From Actinomycetota bacterium (GTDB lineage Bacteria; Actinomycetota; Thermoleophilia; Gaiellales; Gaiellaceae), in assembly GCA_005883235.1 (NCBI GenBank), contig VAYE01000117.1:1-7217 (forward strand): DNA of 7,217 bases, read 5' to 3'. A model generated the notes under the pieces. The model did not search any database, was not told the DNA's origin, and worked only from the letters and a program-made list of their open reading frames with translations. The translations under genes and the position numbers were made by a program. Below are positions 1-6,892 of this stretch, piece after piece (position 1 is the stretch's first letter; the number at the start of each line of letters is the position of its first letter).

Positions 1-1
1 C

Positions 2-976
2 TCGGGTGCGAAGAGCGCGACCGCGATCGTCCTCGACCCCCGCACCGGCGGGATCCTCGCGATGGCCGTCGAGCCCGGCTACGACGCGAATCAGTTCGCG
101 AACGTGCCCGCCGCATTCCAGACGAACAGGTCCGTCGTCGACACGTACGAGCCCGGCTCGACCTTCAAGCTCGTCACGGTCGCGGGCGCACTCTCCGAGG
201 GTCTCGTCAGCCCCTCGTCCGCCTACACGCTCCCGTACTCGATCCACGTCGCCGACCGCGTCGTCCACGACGCCGAGCTGCGCGGCACCGAGCGGATGAC
301 CGTGGCGCAGATCCTCTCTCGCTCGTCGAACATCGGCGCGATCACGCTCGCCGAGATGCTCGGCCAGGAGCGGCTCATCTCCTGGATCAAGCGCTTCGGC
401 TTCGGGCGGCCGACCGGCATCGACTATCCAGGCGAGAGCGCCGGCATCCTGCCGTCGTACTGGTCGGGCTCGACGATCGGGAACGTCCCGATCGGCCAGG
501 GCATCGCGGTCACCCCGATCCAGATGGCCTCGGCGTATGCGGCGATCGCGAACCGTGGCGTGTGGGTGCGGCCGCACCTCGCGGTGCGGGCGCGGCTCGT
601 CCACAGGCGCATCGTGTCCCGGACCGTGGCGGCTCAGCTCTCGACGATGCTGAGAGGCGTCGTCACGAGCGGCACGGGCACGTCCGCGGCGATCCCCGGC
701 TACCGAGTGGCCGGCAAGACCGGCACCGCCCAGAAGCCGGATGCGCACGGCGGCTACTCGAATCGCTACGTGGCCTCGTTCGTCGGCTTCGTCCCTGCCT
801 CGCGACCGCGGCTCGTCGTCCTGGTGATGGTGGACGAGCCGCACAGCGCGATCTGGGGCGGCACGATCGCCGCGCCGGCATTCCAGCAGATCGCACGTTT
901 CGACCTGCAGTACATGGGGGTCCCGCCGGACGGGCCCACGAACGTCACCGCCACCACGTACGCCGCCGGCCCGTAG
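2..976 (+). CDS. ftsI: Division-specific penicillin-binding protein (PBP3/FtsI family), 3' part with the transpeptidase domain
   Basis: The start lies before the window; 324 codons and a TAG stop are visible. The product is a class B penicillin-binding protein, the septal D,D-transpeptidase that crosslinks peptidoglycan strands outside the membrane together with FtsW. All three active-site motifs of the penicilloyl-serine transferase fold are present in order: S-x-x-K in PGSTFK (nucleophile serine codon at 158-160), S-x-N in SRSSNIG (codons 323-331) and K-T-G in AGKTGTAQKP (lysine codon at 716-718). Other family hallmarks are the TGIDYPGE turn, the IGQGIAVTPIQMA segment and the terminal DEPHSAIWGG..AAPAFQQIA block. 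The protein ends about 25 residues after that block, so it has no C-terminal PASTA repeats. The N-terminal membrane anchor and dimerisation domain are out of view. Its place immediately before murE is the usual one for ftsI in dcw clusters. A sporulation or elongation paralogue is possible but less likely in this context. Confidence 0.95.
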   Translation, partial: SGAKSATAIVLDPRTGGILAMAVEPGYDANQFANVPAAFQTNRSVVDTYEPGSTFKLVTVAGALSEGLVSPSSAYTLPYSIHVADRVVHDAELRGTERMTVAQILSRSSNIGAITLAEMLGQERLISWIKRFGFGRPTGIDYPGESAGILPSYWSGSTIGNVPIGQGIAVTPIQMASAYAAIANRGVWVRPHLAVRARLVHRRIVSRTVAAQLSTMLRGVVTSGTGTSAAIPGYRVAGKTGTAQKPDAHGGYSNRYVASFVGFVPASRPRLVVLVMVDEPHSAIWGGTIAAPAFQQIARFDLQYMGVPPDGPTNVTATTYAAGP

Positions 977-985
977 GCCGACCTC

Positions 986-991
986 GGAGGT
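986..991 (+). promoter_or_regulatory. Probable ribosome binding site of murE
   Basis: GGAGGT is a near-complete anti-16S match in the 29-base gap between the ftsI stop and the murE ATG at 1006. The 14-base spacing is longer than usual. No ATG or GTG lies closer in the murE frame, so the site supports the ATG at 1006 but may act weakly. Confidence 0.45.
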
Positions 992-1005
992 AGACTCGCC
1001 CGGCG

Positions 1006-2247
1006 ATGGACCTCGAGCGCGTCATCGCAGCGCTCGCGCCGCAGGATGTCGTCGGTCGCGCTCCGGTCGAAGTCGCCGATCTGGCCTACGACACACGCGC
1101 GACGGCGCCCGGCGCCCTCTTCTTCTGCGTGCGCGGCGCGAACGTCGACGGGCACGAGCTCGCGCCGCGGGCGGTCGAGGCCGGCGCGACGGCTATCGTC
1201 GTCGAACGGCCGCTCGACGTCCAGATGCCGCAGATCGTCGTCGCCGACAGCCGCGCAGCCATGGCCGTCGCAGCCGATGTTTTCTTCGGGCACCCGACCC
1301 ACGAGCTCGAGGTCGTCGGCGTCACCGGGACGAACGGGAAGACGACGACCGCCTTCCTCCTCTACGCGATCCTCGCCGCAGCGGGCCGCCGTCCCGGCCT
1401 CCTCGGCACGATCGAGTCGCGCGTCGGCGGCGAGCGCCGGCCGGTCGTGCGCACCACGCCGGAGGCGATCGACCTCCAGCGCACCTTCCGCGAGATGCTG
1501 GACGCCGGCGACCGGAGCTGCGCCATGGAGGCCTCGTCGCACGCGTCGGAGCTCCGGCGGCTGGACGGCGTCCGCTTCGCCGCGCTCGTCTTCACGAACC
1601 TGACCCCGGAGCACCTGGACTTCCACGGCACGATGGAGCGCTACTACGAAGCGAAGCGGCGGCTCTTCGCCGAGGTCGAGCGGCCGCCGGCCGCGATCAA
1701 CGTCGGCGATCCGTGGGGACGCAAGCTCGCCGCCGAGCGGCCGGACGCACTCACGTTCGGGCTCGACGGCGATGCGGAGATCCGGCCCGACGCCCTCGAG
1801 GGGATCGAGCTCAAGCTGCGCGGCCGCTTCAACGTCGAGAACGCGCTCGGGGCGGTCGCTGCGGCGCGGCTCCTCGGCATCGAGTCAGGCGCCGTGGCGC
1901 ACGGCCTCGAGGCGGTGCGCGGAGTCCCGGGCCGGTTCGAGCCGGTCGACGAAGGCCAGCCCTTCGAGGTGATCGTCGACTACTCGCACACCCCCGACTC
2001 GCTCGAGAACGCCCTGCGGGCGGCACGGGAGCTTGCGCGCGGCCGTGTCCTTTGCGGCGAGGTCGAGGTCGAGCCCGACCGGCGGGAGGCGATCGCGCGC
2101 GCGATCGAGGCGGCGCGCGACGGGGACGTCGTGCTGATCGCCGGCCGAGGCGCCGAGCCTGCCCAGGAGGTCGCCGGCCGCAAGCTGCCCTTCGACGACC
2201 GCGACGTGGCGCGCGAGGCGCTGCGGCGGATCCAGGCGGCGGCATGA
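1006..2247 (+). CDS. murE: UDP-N-acetylmuramoyl-tripeptide synthetase MurE, with a shortened C-terminal domain
   Basis: This is a Mur ligase of 413 residues; the family is usually about 480-535. MurE normally adds the third peptide residue (meso-diaminopimelate or L-lysine) to UDP-MurNAc-L-Ala-D-Glu in the cytoplasm, using ATP. Visible motifs: AYDTRATAPGALFF (27-40) of the UDP-binding N-domain; ATP P-loop GTNGKTTT (108-115, Lys112); TTPEA (150-154); EASSHA (175-180); NLTPEHLDFHG (198-208, Glu202 where Asp is common); the candidate carbamylated Lys217 in YYEAK; RGRFNVENALGA (272-283); and VDYSHTPDSLENAL (324-337). After ARGRVLC (344-350) the chain jumps directly to GEVEVEPDRREAI (351-363). The normally intervening GGDRDxxKR stretch and the DNPR substrate-recognition motif, about 50 residues, are absent without a frame break. 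The usual GKGHE reads GRGAE (380-384), and the tail PFDDRDVAREAL (395-406) is normal. Identity as MurE is secure. Full activity is doubtful, and an assembly deletion is possible. The stop overlaps the murF ATG. Confidence 0.93.
   Translation: MDLERVIAALAPQDVVGRAPVEVADLAYDTRATAPGALFFCVRGANVDGHELAPRAVEAGATAIVVERPLDVQMPQIVVADSRAAMAVAADVFFGHPTHELEVVGVTGTNGKTTTAFLLYAILAAAGRRPGLLGTIESRVGGERRPVVRTTPEAIDLQRTFREMLDAGDRSCAMEASSHASELRRLDGVRFAALVFTNLTPEHLDFHGTMERYYEAKRRLFAEVERPPAAINVGDPWGRKLAAERPDALTFGLDGDAEIRPDALEGIELKLRGRFNVENALGAVAAARLLGIESGAVAHGLEAVRGVPGRFEPVDEGQPFEVIVDYSHTPDSLENALRAARELARGRVLCGEVEVEPDRREAIARAIEAARDGDVVLIAGRGAEPAQEVAGRKLPFDDRDVAREALRRIQAAA
2090..2107. repeat. 18-base perfect palindrome inside murE
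   Basis: A self-complementary stretch with CGATCG at each end and alternating CG between encodes AIARAI of MurE. It lies about 30 bases after the point where MurE residues are missing. It could form a hairpin in single-stranded DNA. It may equally be chance in GC-rich coding sequence. Confidence 0.5.
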
Positions 2248-3479
2248 TCCCGCTTCCGCTTTCCGAGATCCCGGCGGGTCGCCTCGATGCCGCGACCGGG
2301 GCGCAGGAGATCACCGGCGTCAAGATCGACTCGCGCCTCGTCGAGCCCGGCGACCTCTTCGTCGCGATCGGCCGCGGGGTGGAGTTCCTCGAGGACGCAC
2401 GCGCCCGCGGCGCGGCCGCCATGCTCGTCCCGGACGAGCCCTTCGCGGCCATGGCTGCGCTCGGCGCGGCCGTCCGGGAGCGGAGCGGCGCCTGCATCGT
2501 CGGGATCACGGGCTCGATGGGGAAGACGGGGACGAAGGACATCCTCGCCGCGCTCTGCGAGCCTCAGGCGCGCACGGTTGCGGCGGAGGCGAGCTTCAAC
2601 AACGAGCTGGGCGTCCCGCTGACGCTCTGCCGGCTCGAGCCTGACACGGAGGTCTGCATCCTCGAGCTGGCGATGCGCGGCTTCGGCCAGATCGCCGACC
2701 TCGCCGCGATCGCGCGGCCCGACATCGGGGTCGTGACGAACGTGGGCCCCGTCCACCTGGAGCTTGTCGGCGACCTCGAGGGAGTCGAGCGGGCGAAGGG
2801 AGAGCTCGTCGACGCGCTTCCGCCCGGCGGCACGGCGATCGTGCCCCGGGACTTCCCCGTCCGGCGCAGCGACCTCCGCGTGGTGAGACTCGATCCGCCC
2901 GAGGACGCCCTCGTCGAGAACGGCCGGACGCTTCTCGGCGGAGTCACCTTCGGCTTCACGGCGCGCCACCAGGCGGCGAATGCGGCCGCCGCGCTCGCGG
3001 TGCTCGACGCCCTCGGGCTCGAGCGGCCCTCGCGGGTCGAGGTCTCCTTCTCCCGCTGGCGCGGAGACGAGGTCCCGCTCCCGGGCGGCGGGCTCCTGAT
3101 CAACGACTGCTACAACGCGAACCCGGTGTCGATGCGGGCCGCGCTCTCGGTGCTCGCGGATCGCGCCGCCGGGCGAAGACGAGTCGCGATCCTCGGGGAC
3201 ATGGCCGAGCTCGGTCCGGACGCGCCGCGCTACCACCGCGAGGCCGGCGCCGCGGCCGCAGAGCTCGGCGTGCAGGCGCTCGTCGCGGTCGGGCCGCTGG
3301 CGCGTGGCTACGTCGAGGGCGCCGAAGGCGTGGAGATCGTGCGCTGGGCGGCGACGCTCGAGGAAGGGCTCGAAGCGGTGCGAGAGATCGTGGAGCCGGG
3401 AGACTGCGTCCTCGTCAAGGGATCGCGCGCGATGGGTCTCGAGGCGGTCGCCGACGCACTGGCAGGAGTCGCGGCCTGA
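2244..3479 (+). CDS. murF: UDP-N-acetylmuramoyl-tripeptide--D-alanyl-D-alanine ligase MurF
   Basis: A cytoplasmic ATP-dependent ligase of 411 residues that adds D-Ala-D-Ala to the UDP-MurNAc tripeptide, the last cytoplasmic step before MraY. N-domain: TGVKIDSRLVEPGDLFVAIG (24-43). Central domain: the P-loop GITGSMGKTGTKD (87-99, Lys94; relatives more often have GKTSTKD), SFNNELGVPLTL (117-128), ELAMRGFGQI (141-150, commonly ELGM), TNVGPVHLELVG (165-176), candidate carbamylated Lys185, and FTARHQAANAAAA (238-250, for the usual RHNxxNAxAA). C-domain: INDCYNANPVSMRAAL (286-301), AILGDMAELG (315-324) and KGSRAMGLE (392-400). All catalytic landmarks are present. The protein is shorter than the usual roughly 450 residues, apparently at the N-terminus and in the loop before FTARHQ. 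The ATG shares four bases (ATGA) with the murE stop, and no strong Shine-Dalgarno is seen, which suggests translational coupling. The start is supported because family similarity begins within a few residues of it. Confidence 0.96.
   Translation: MIPLPLSEIPAGRLDAATGAQEITGVKIDSRLVEPGDLFVAIGRGVEFLEDARARGAAAMLVPDEPFAAMAALGAAVRERSGACIVGITGSMGKTGTKDILAALCEPQARTVAAEASFNNELGVPLTLCRLEPDTEVCILELAMRGFGQIADLAAIARPDIGVVTNVGPVHLELVGDLEGVERAKGELVDALPPGGTAIVPRDFPVRRSDLRVVRLDPPEDALVENGRTLLGGVTFGFTARHQAANAAAALAVLDALGLERPSRVEVSFSRWRGDEVPLPGGGLLINDCYNANPVSMRAALSVLADRAAGRRRVAILGDMAELGPDAPRYHREAGAAAAELGVQALVAVGPLARGYVEGAEGVEIVRWAATLEEGLEAVREIVEPGDCVLVKGSRAMGLEAVADALAGVAA
3464..3468 (+). promoter_or_regulatory. 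Possible ribosome binding site of mraY
   Basis: AGGAG lies in the last codons of murF, 16 bases before the GTG start of mraY at 3485. It is the only purine-rich match nearby, but the spacing is long. Coupling to murF termination five bases upstream of the start may matter more. Confidence 0.3.
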
Positions 3480-3484
3480 CTCGG

Positions 3485-4480
3485 GTGCTCATAGCGGCCA
3501 TTGTCTCGATGGTCATCTCGATCATCGTCGGGCCGAAGTTCATCGAGTTCCTGCGCCGCAACGAGTTCGGGCAGCCCATCCGCGAGGAGGGGCCCGAGCA
3601 CCACGTCGACAAGCAGGGGACGCCGGTGATGGGCGGGCTGCTCATCCTCGTGACCGCCTCGATCGCGTTCCTCGCGGTGAGCAAGTACAAGGTGCCGGCG
3701 CTGACGGTGCTGTTCGTCACCCTCGCCTGCGGCGCGATCGGCTTCCTCGACGACTTCATCAAGCTGACGCACAAGCGCTCGCTCGGCCTCAACGCGCGCT
3801 GGAAGCTCATCTTGCTCGCCCTGATCACGGTCGGCGTCGCCTTCGCGGCGCGCCACCAGCACCTGCCGACGTGGATCCGGATCCCGGTCGTCGACTGGAA
3901 CCTCCAGCTCTCGTGGGGCTGGTACGTCTTCCTCTTCTTCATCATCGCCGGGGCCGCGAACGGCGTGAACCTGACCGACGGGCTCGACGGCCTCGCCGCG
4001 GGAACCGGGATCATCGCCCTCTTCACGTTCATGGCGATGAACGTGATCAAGTACATCCGCTCCGGGCCGCCGGGACACCGCACCGACACGAAGCTCGACC
4101 TCGCGATACTGGGCGCGGCGCTCGTCGGAGGCGCGGTCGGCTTCCTCTGGTACAACGCCTTTCCCGCGGAGGTCTTCATGGGCGACACCGGGGCCATGGC
4201 GATAGGCGGAGCCCTGGCCGGGTTCGCGATCATGACGAAGACCGAGTTCCTGCTCCTCCTGATCGGCGGGATCTTCGTGATCGAGGCGCTGTCCGTGATC
4301 ATCCAGGTCTTCACGTTCAAGTACCTGGGCCGCCGCCTCTTCCTGATGACGCCGATCCACCACCACTTCGAGATGAAGGCGTGGTCGGAAACGAAGATCA
4401 TGGTGCGCTTCTGGATCCTGACCGGGATCCTGTGCGCGACCGCGTTCGCGCTGTACTACCGCTACTACTTCCGGATCTGA
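3485..4480 (+). CDS. mraY: Phospho-N-acetylmuramoyl-pentapeptide-transferase MraY
   Basis: A polytopic membrane enzyme of 331 residues that transfers phospho-MurNAc-pentapeptide from UDP to undecaprenyl phosphate, making lipid I on the inner membrane face. Length is close to the family norm. Signature motifs in order: GQPIREEGPEHH (29-40), KQGTPVMGG (43-51), the aspartate pair in FLDDFIK (87-93), NLTDGLDGLA (162-171), FMGDTGAMAIGG (231-242, Asp234) and the HHHFE motif (292-296) followed by KAWSE (298-302). About ten hydrophobic segments are visible, for example 2-17, 52-65, 71-88, 105-121, 146-160, 171-187, 205-223, 238-251, 255-275 and 307-324. The GTG start lies five bases after the murF stop and fits the conserved N-terminus, where a hydrophobic helix leads straight into GPKFIEFLRR. 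Related WecA-type transferases lack the HHHFE region in this form, so MraY is the confident call. Confidence 0.97.
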   Translation: MLIAAIVSMVISIIVGPKFIEFLRRNEFGQPIREEGPEHHVDKQGTPVMGGLLILVTASIAFLAVSKYKVPALTVLFVTLACGAIGFLDDFIKLTHKRSLGLNARWKLILLALITVGVAFAARHQHLPTWIRIPVVDWNLQLSWGWYVFLFFIIAGAANGVNLTDGLDGLAAGTGIIALFTFMAMNVIKYIRSGPPGHRTDTKLDLAILGAALVGGAVGFLWYNAFPAEVFMGDTGAMAIGGALAGFAIMTKTEFLLLLIGGIFVIEALSVIIQVFTFKYLGRRLFLMTPIHHHFEMKAWSETKIMVRFWILTGILCATAFALYYRYYFRI

Positions 4481-4483
4481 GCC

Positions 4484-5656
4484 GTGGAGCTCCCGCAGCG
4501 GGTCCTCGTCGTCGGCATGGCTCGGTCAGGCACAGCGGCCGCAGACGCCCTGGAGGCGCAGGGCGTCGAGGTCGTTCGCGTCGACCGCAAGCTCGGGAAC
4601 GACGGCGACCTTTCCCTGCTCGAGAGCGTCGGGCTCGTCGTGAAGAGCCCCGGCGTGCCGGGCGAGAACCCGCTCGTCGTCGCGGCTCGCGGGCGCGCGG
4701 TCCCGGTCTGGAGCGAGGTCGAGCTCGGCTACCGTCTCCTGGACGAGCCCGTGCTGCTCGGCATTACGGGGACGAACGGGAAGACGACGACGAGCGAGCT
4801 CCTCGGCGCGATCTTCCGCGCCGCGGGGCGTGACGTCGTGGTCGCCGGGAACGTGGGCTCGCCGCTCACCGCGGCGCGCCGAGCCGACTGGGTCGTCTGC
4901 GAGCTGTCGTCCTTCCAGCTCGAGGACATCCACGAGCTGGGCTGCCGCGTCGCCGTCCTCCTGAACCTCGAGCCAGACCATCTCGACCGCCACGGCGCCT
5001 TCGACGCCTACCGCGACGCGAAGCTGCGCATCTTCGAGCGCGCCGACCTCGCCGTCGTCCCGCGCGGGCTCGGTCTGCCGGGGATCGAGTTCGCCGCCGA
5101 CGACCCGCTGCCGGCCGAGCCGCGAATCCCGGGGGCGCACAACCGCGAGAACGCCGCGGCCGCGACCGCGGCGGCGCGCGCGGCCGGCGTCGACGACGAG
5201 GCGATCGCGGAAGGGCTCCGGACGTTTCCCGGCGTTCCGCACCGGCTCGAGCCCGTGCGCGAGCTCCGCGGCGTCCGGTACGTCAACGACTCGAAGGCGA
5301 CGAACACGGCCGCGGCCCGCCGGGGCGCGGCTGCGTTCGACGCGCCCCTGCACCTCATCCTCGGTGGGTCGCTCAAGGGCGAGGACTTCGGCGCGTTCGC
5401 GCGCGACGTCGCGCCGAGGGTCCGCCGCGCCTACCTCGTCGGCCAGGCGGCGGACGAGCTTGCACGCGCGTTGGACGCCGCCGGTGTGCCGTACGAGCGG
5501 AGCGGCGATCTCGCGGGCGCGGTCCAGGCCGCCGCCGCCGCGGCCGAGCGGGGCGAGGTCGTGCTGCTCTCGCCGGCGTGCGCGAGCTACGACCAGTTCG
5601 AGAACTTCGAGCGCCGCGGCGAGGAGTTCCGGCGCCTCGTGGAGAACCTGTCATGA
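4484..5656 (+). CDS. murD: UDP-N-acetylmuramoylalanine--D-glutamate ligase MurD
   Basis: A cytoplasmic ligase of 390 residues, compact against the usual roughly 440-460, that adds D-Glu to UDP-MurNAc-L-Ala using ATP. The N-domain is Rossmann-like: VLVVGMARSGTAAADAL (7-23) and VKSPGVPGENP (53-63). The central domain has the P-loop GITGTNGKTTT (93-103, Lys100), AGNVGSPL (121-128), CELSSFQLE (139-147), NLEPDHLDRHG (161-171), candidate carbamylated Lys180, and GAHNRENAAAA (217-227). The C-domain has FPGVPHRLE (248-256), VNDSKATNTAA (267-277), LILGGSLKG (291-299) and LSPACASYDQFENFERRGEEF (362-382). All conserved positions I can check are intact. The saved length falls mainly in the N-domain and the loop near 190-210. 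Translation starts at GTG, three bases after the mraY stop, with no clear Shine-Dalgarno sequence, so coupling to mraY is likely. The stop abuts the ftsW ATG. Confidence 0.97.
   Translation: MELPQRVLVVGMARSGTAAADALEAQGVEVVRVDRKLGNDGDLSLLESVGLVVKSPGVPGENPLVVAARGRAVPVWSEVELGYRLLDEPVLLGITGTNGKTTTSELLGAIFRAAGRDVVVAGNVGSPLTAARRADWVVCELSSFQLEDIHELGCRVAVLLNLEPDHLDRHGAFDAYRDAKLRIFERADLAVVPRGLGLPGIEFAADDPLPAEPRIPGAHNRENAAAATAAARAAGVDDEAIAEGLRTFPGVPHRLEPVRELRGVRYVNDSKATNTAAARRGAAAFDAPLHLILGGSLKGEDFGAFARDVAPRVRRAYLVGQAADELARALDAAGVPYERSGDLAGAVQAAAAAAERGEVVLLSPACASYDQFENFERRGEEFRRLVENLS
5641..5644 (+). promoter_or_regulatory. Possible ribosome binding site of ftsW
   Basis: GGAG at the end of murD precedes the ftsW ATG (5657) by 12 bases. 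A second ATG at 5653 lies in another frame without FtsW similarity, so 5657 is the start. The murD stop TGA directly abuts this ATG. Confidence 0.35.
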
Positions 5657-6892
5657 ATGCGAAAAGGGGAGCTCGAGTCGCGGTTGCTGGTGCTGGTCAC
5701 GCTTGGGCTCGTCGCGTTCGGGCTCGTCATGGTCTACAGCGCCACGTCCGCCGCGGCCGCACTCGGAAACGGCGACCCGAGCTCGTATCTCAAACGGCAG
5801 GCGGCGTACGCGCTCCTCGGCGTCGTGCTCCTGATCGGGGCGTCTCGCCTCGACTACCGGAAGCTGAAGGGACTCGCCCCGGGCCTGGTCCTCTCCAGCC
5901 TCGTCCTCTGCATCTTCGTCCTCGTCGCCGGAACGCAGGTGAACGGCGCGCGCCGCTGGATCTCGTTCGGCCCGGCCGCCTTCCAGCCTTCGGAGCTCGC
6001 CAAGCTCGCGCTCGCCGTCTGGGCCGCCGCCTACCTCGCCCGGCGGCGCGCGCCGCAGACGCTCCGCGAGCTCCTGCGCCCGATCGGCCTGCTGACCGGG
6101 CTCTTCTGCGCCCTCATCCTGCTCGAGCCCGACCTCGGCACGGCGATCGCGATCGTGGTCATGCTCACGGCGGTCCTGCTCGTCGCGGGTACGCCGCCGC
6201 GGACGCTTGGCGGCGCGGTCGGCCTCGCGTTCGCCCTCGGGCTCGCCGCAATCTGGATCGAGCCGTACCGGCGCGCACGCGTCTTCAGCTTCCTCCATCC
6301 CTGGCACGACGCCCAGGGCGCCGGCTTCCAGACCGTCCAGGCCATGATCGGACTCGGCTCCGGGGGAATCTTCGGCGACGGCCTGGGTCAGGGGATCCAG
6401 AAGGTCAACTACCTGCCCGAGGCGCACACGGACATGATCTTCGCGGTCATCGGCGAGGAGCTCGGGCTCGTCGGGGCGACTGCGCTCATCCTCGCCTACG
6501 CGGTCTTCGCCTACGCCGGCCTGCGGATCGCGCTCGTCTCGCGCGACCCCTTCGGGAAGCGGCTCGCCGCAGGCATCGTCACCCTCGTCTGCGGCCAGGC
6601 GGTGATCAACCTCGCGGCCGTTCTCGGGCTCGCGCCGCTGACCGGAATCCCGCTTCCGTTCGTCTCGTACGGCGGCTCGAGCCTCGTCGTCCAGCTCGCG
6701 TCGGTGGGTGTGCTCCTTAACATCGCCGGTGGTCATGCAAGATCGAGACGAGCTGCGGTGCCTGATCGCGGCCGGCGGGACGGCCGGACACGTGCTGCCG
6801 GCGCTCGCGGTCGCCGAGGCGCTCCGAGCACGCGGCGTGAGCGTGACGTTCGCCGGGTCGCCGGATCGCGTCGAAAAGCAGCTGGTTCCTGA
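5657..6892 (+). CDS. ftsW: Septal peptidoglycan polymerase FtsW (SEDS family)
   Basis: A polytopic membrane protein of 411 residues. SEDS proteins are glycosyltransferases that polymerise lipid II; FtsW pairs with the class B PBP FtsI at the septum. Hallmarks: LVMVYSATS near the first helix (23-31), the NGARRWISFGP block and QPSELAK (96-116), LLEPDLGTA (155-163), SFLHPWHDAQGAGFQTVQA (211-229), GLGSGGIFGDGLGQG (232-246), YLPEAHTDMIFAVIGEELG (252-270, whose acidic residue Asp259 is in the loop held essential in SEDS enzymes) and the closing GIPLPFVSYGGSSL (330-343). Roughly ten hydrophobic helices are visible. RodA is the main alternative; position between murD and murG and the PEAHTD wording favour FtsW. 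From residue 360 on, the frame runs inside the murG coding sequence and gives a 52-residue arginine-rich tail with no family similarity that I recognise. The functional protein effectively ends near VLLNIAGG (352-359). Confidence 0.95.
   Translation: MRKGELESRLLVLVTLGLVAFGLVMVYSATSAAAALGNGDPSSYLKRQAAYALLGVVLLIGASRLDYRKLKGLAPGLVLSSLVLCIFVLVAGTQVNGARRWISFGPAAFQPSELAKLALAVWAAAYLARRRAPQTLRELLRPIGLLTGLFCALILLEPDLGTAIAIVVMLTAVLLVAGTPPRTLGGAVGLAFALGLAAIWIEPYRRARVFSFLHPWHDAQGAGFQTVQAMIGLGSGGIFGDGLGQGIQKVNYLPEAHTDMIFAVIGEELGLVGATALILAYAVFAYAGLRIALVSRDPFGKRLAAGIVTLVCGQAVINLAAVLGLAPLTGIPLPFVSYGGSSLVVQLASVGVLLNIAGGHARSRRAAVPDRGRRDGRTRAAGARGRRGAPSTRRERDVRRVAGSRRKAAGS

Noticed and set aside
977..1005. Promoter or terminator between ftsI and murE
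   Set aside because: The gap is only 29 bases, without a stem-loop or U-run and without convincing -35/-10 boxes; only a Shine-Dalgarno-like GGAGGT is visible.
1327..1349. 23-base exact repeat shared with 4769-4791
   Set aside because: Both copies encode the ATP-binding GTNGKTT loop of MurE and MurD. Conserved residues plus shared codon bias explain it without a mobile or recombining repeat.
2041..2110. Frameshift as the explanation for the missing MurE segment
   Set aside because: Frame and similarity continue on both sides of the junction, and the other frames do not encode the missing motifs, so the bases are absent rather than shifted.
3304..4833. Long + strand frame covering the end of murF, all of mraY and the start of murD
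   Set aside because: It is an alternate-frame reading of strongly conserved genes, rich in Arg, Pro and His, with no membrane or enzyme motif.
766..5353. Long open frames on the - strand opposite ftsI, murE, murF, mraY and murD (for example 766-1626, 1980-3236, 3308-4366, 4526-5353)
   Set aside because: They lie opposite well-recognised genes, have Arg/Asp/Glu/Ala-rich compositions typical of shadow frames in GC-rich DNA, and show no recognisable motifs.
5653..5655. ATG overlapping the murD stop as a possible ftsW start
   Set aside because: It opens a different frame with no FtsW similarity; the ATG at 5657 is in the FtsW frame.
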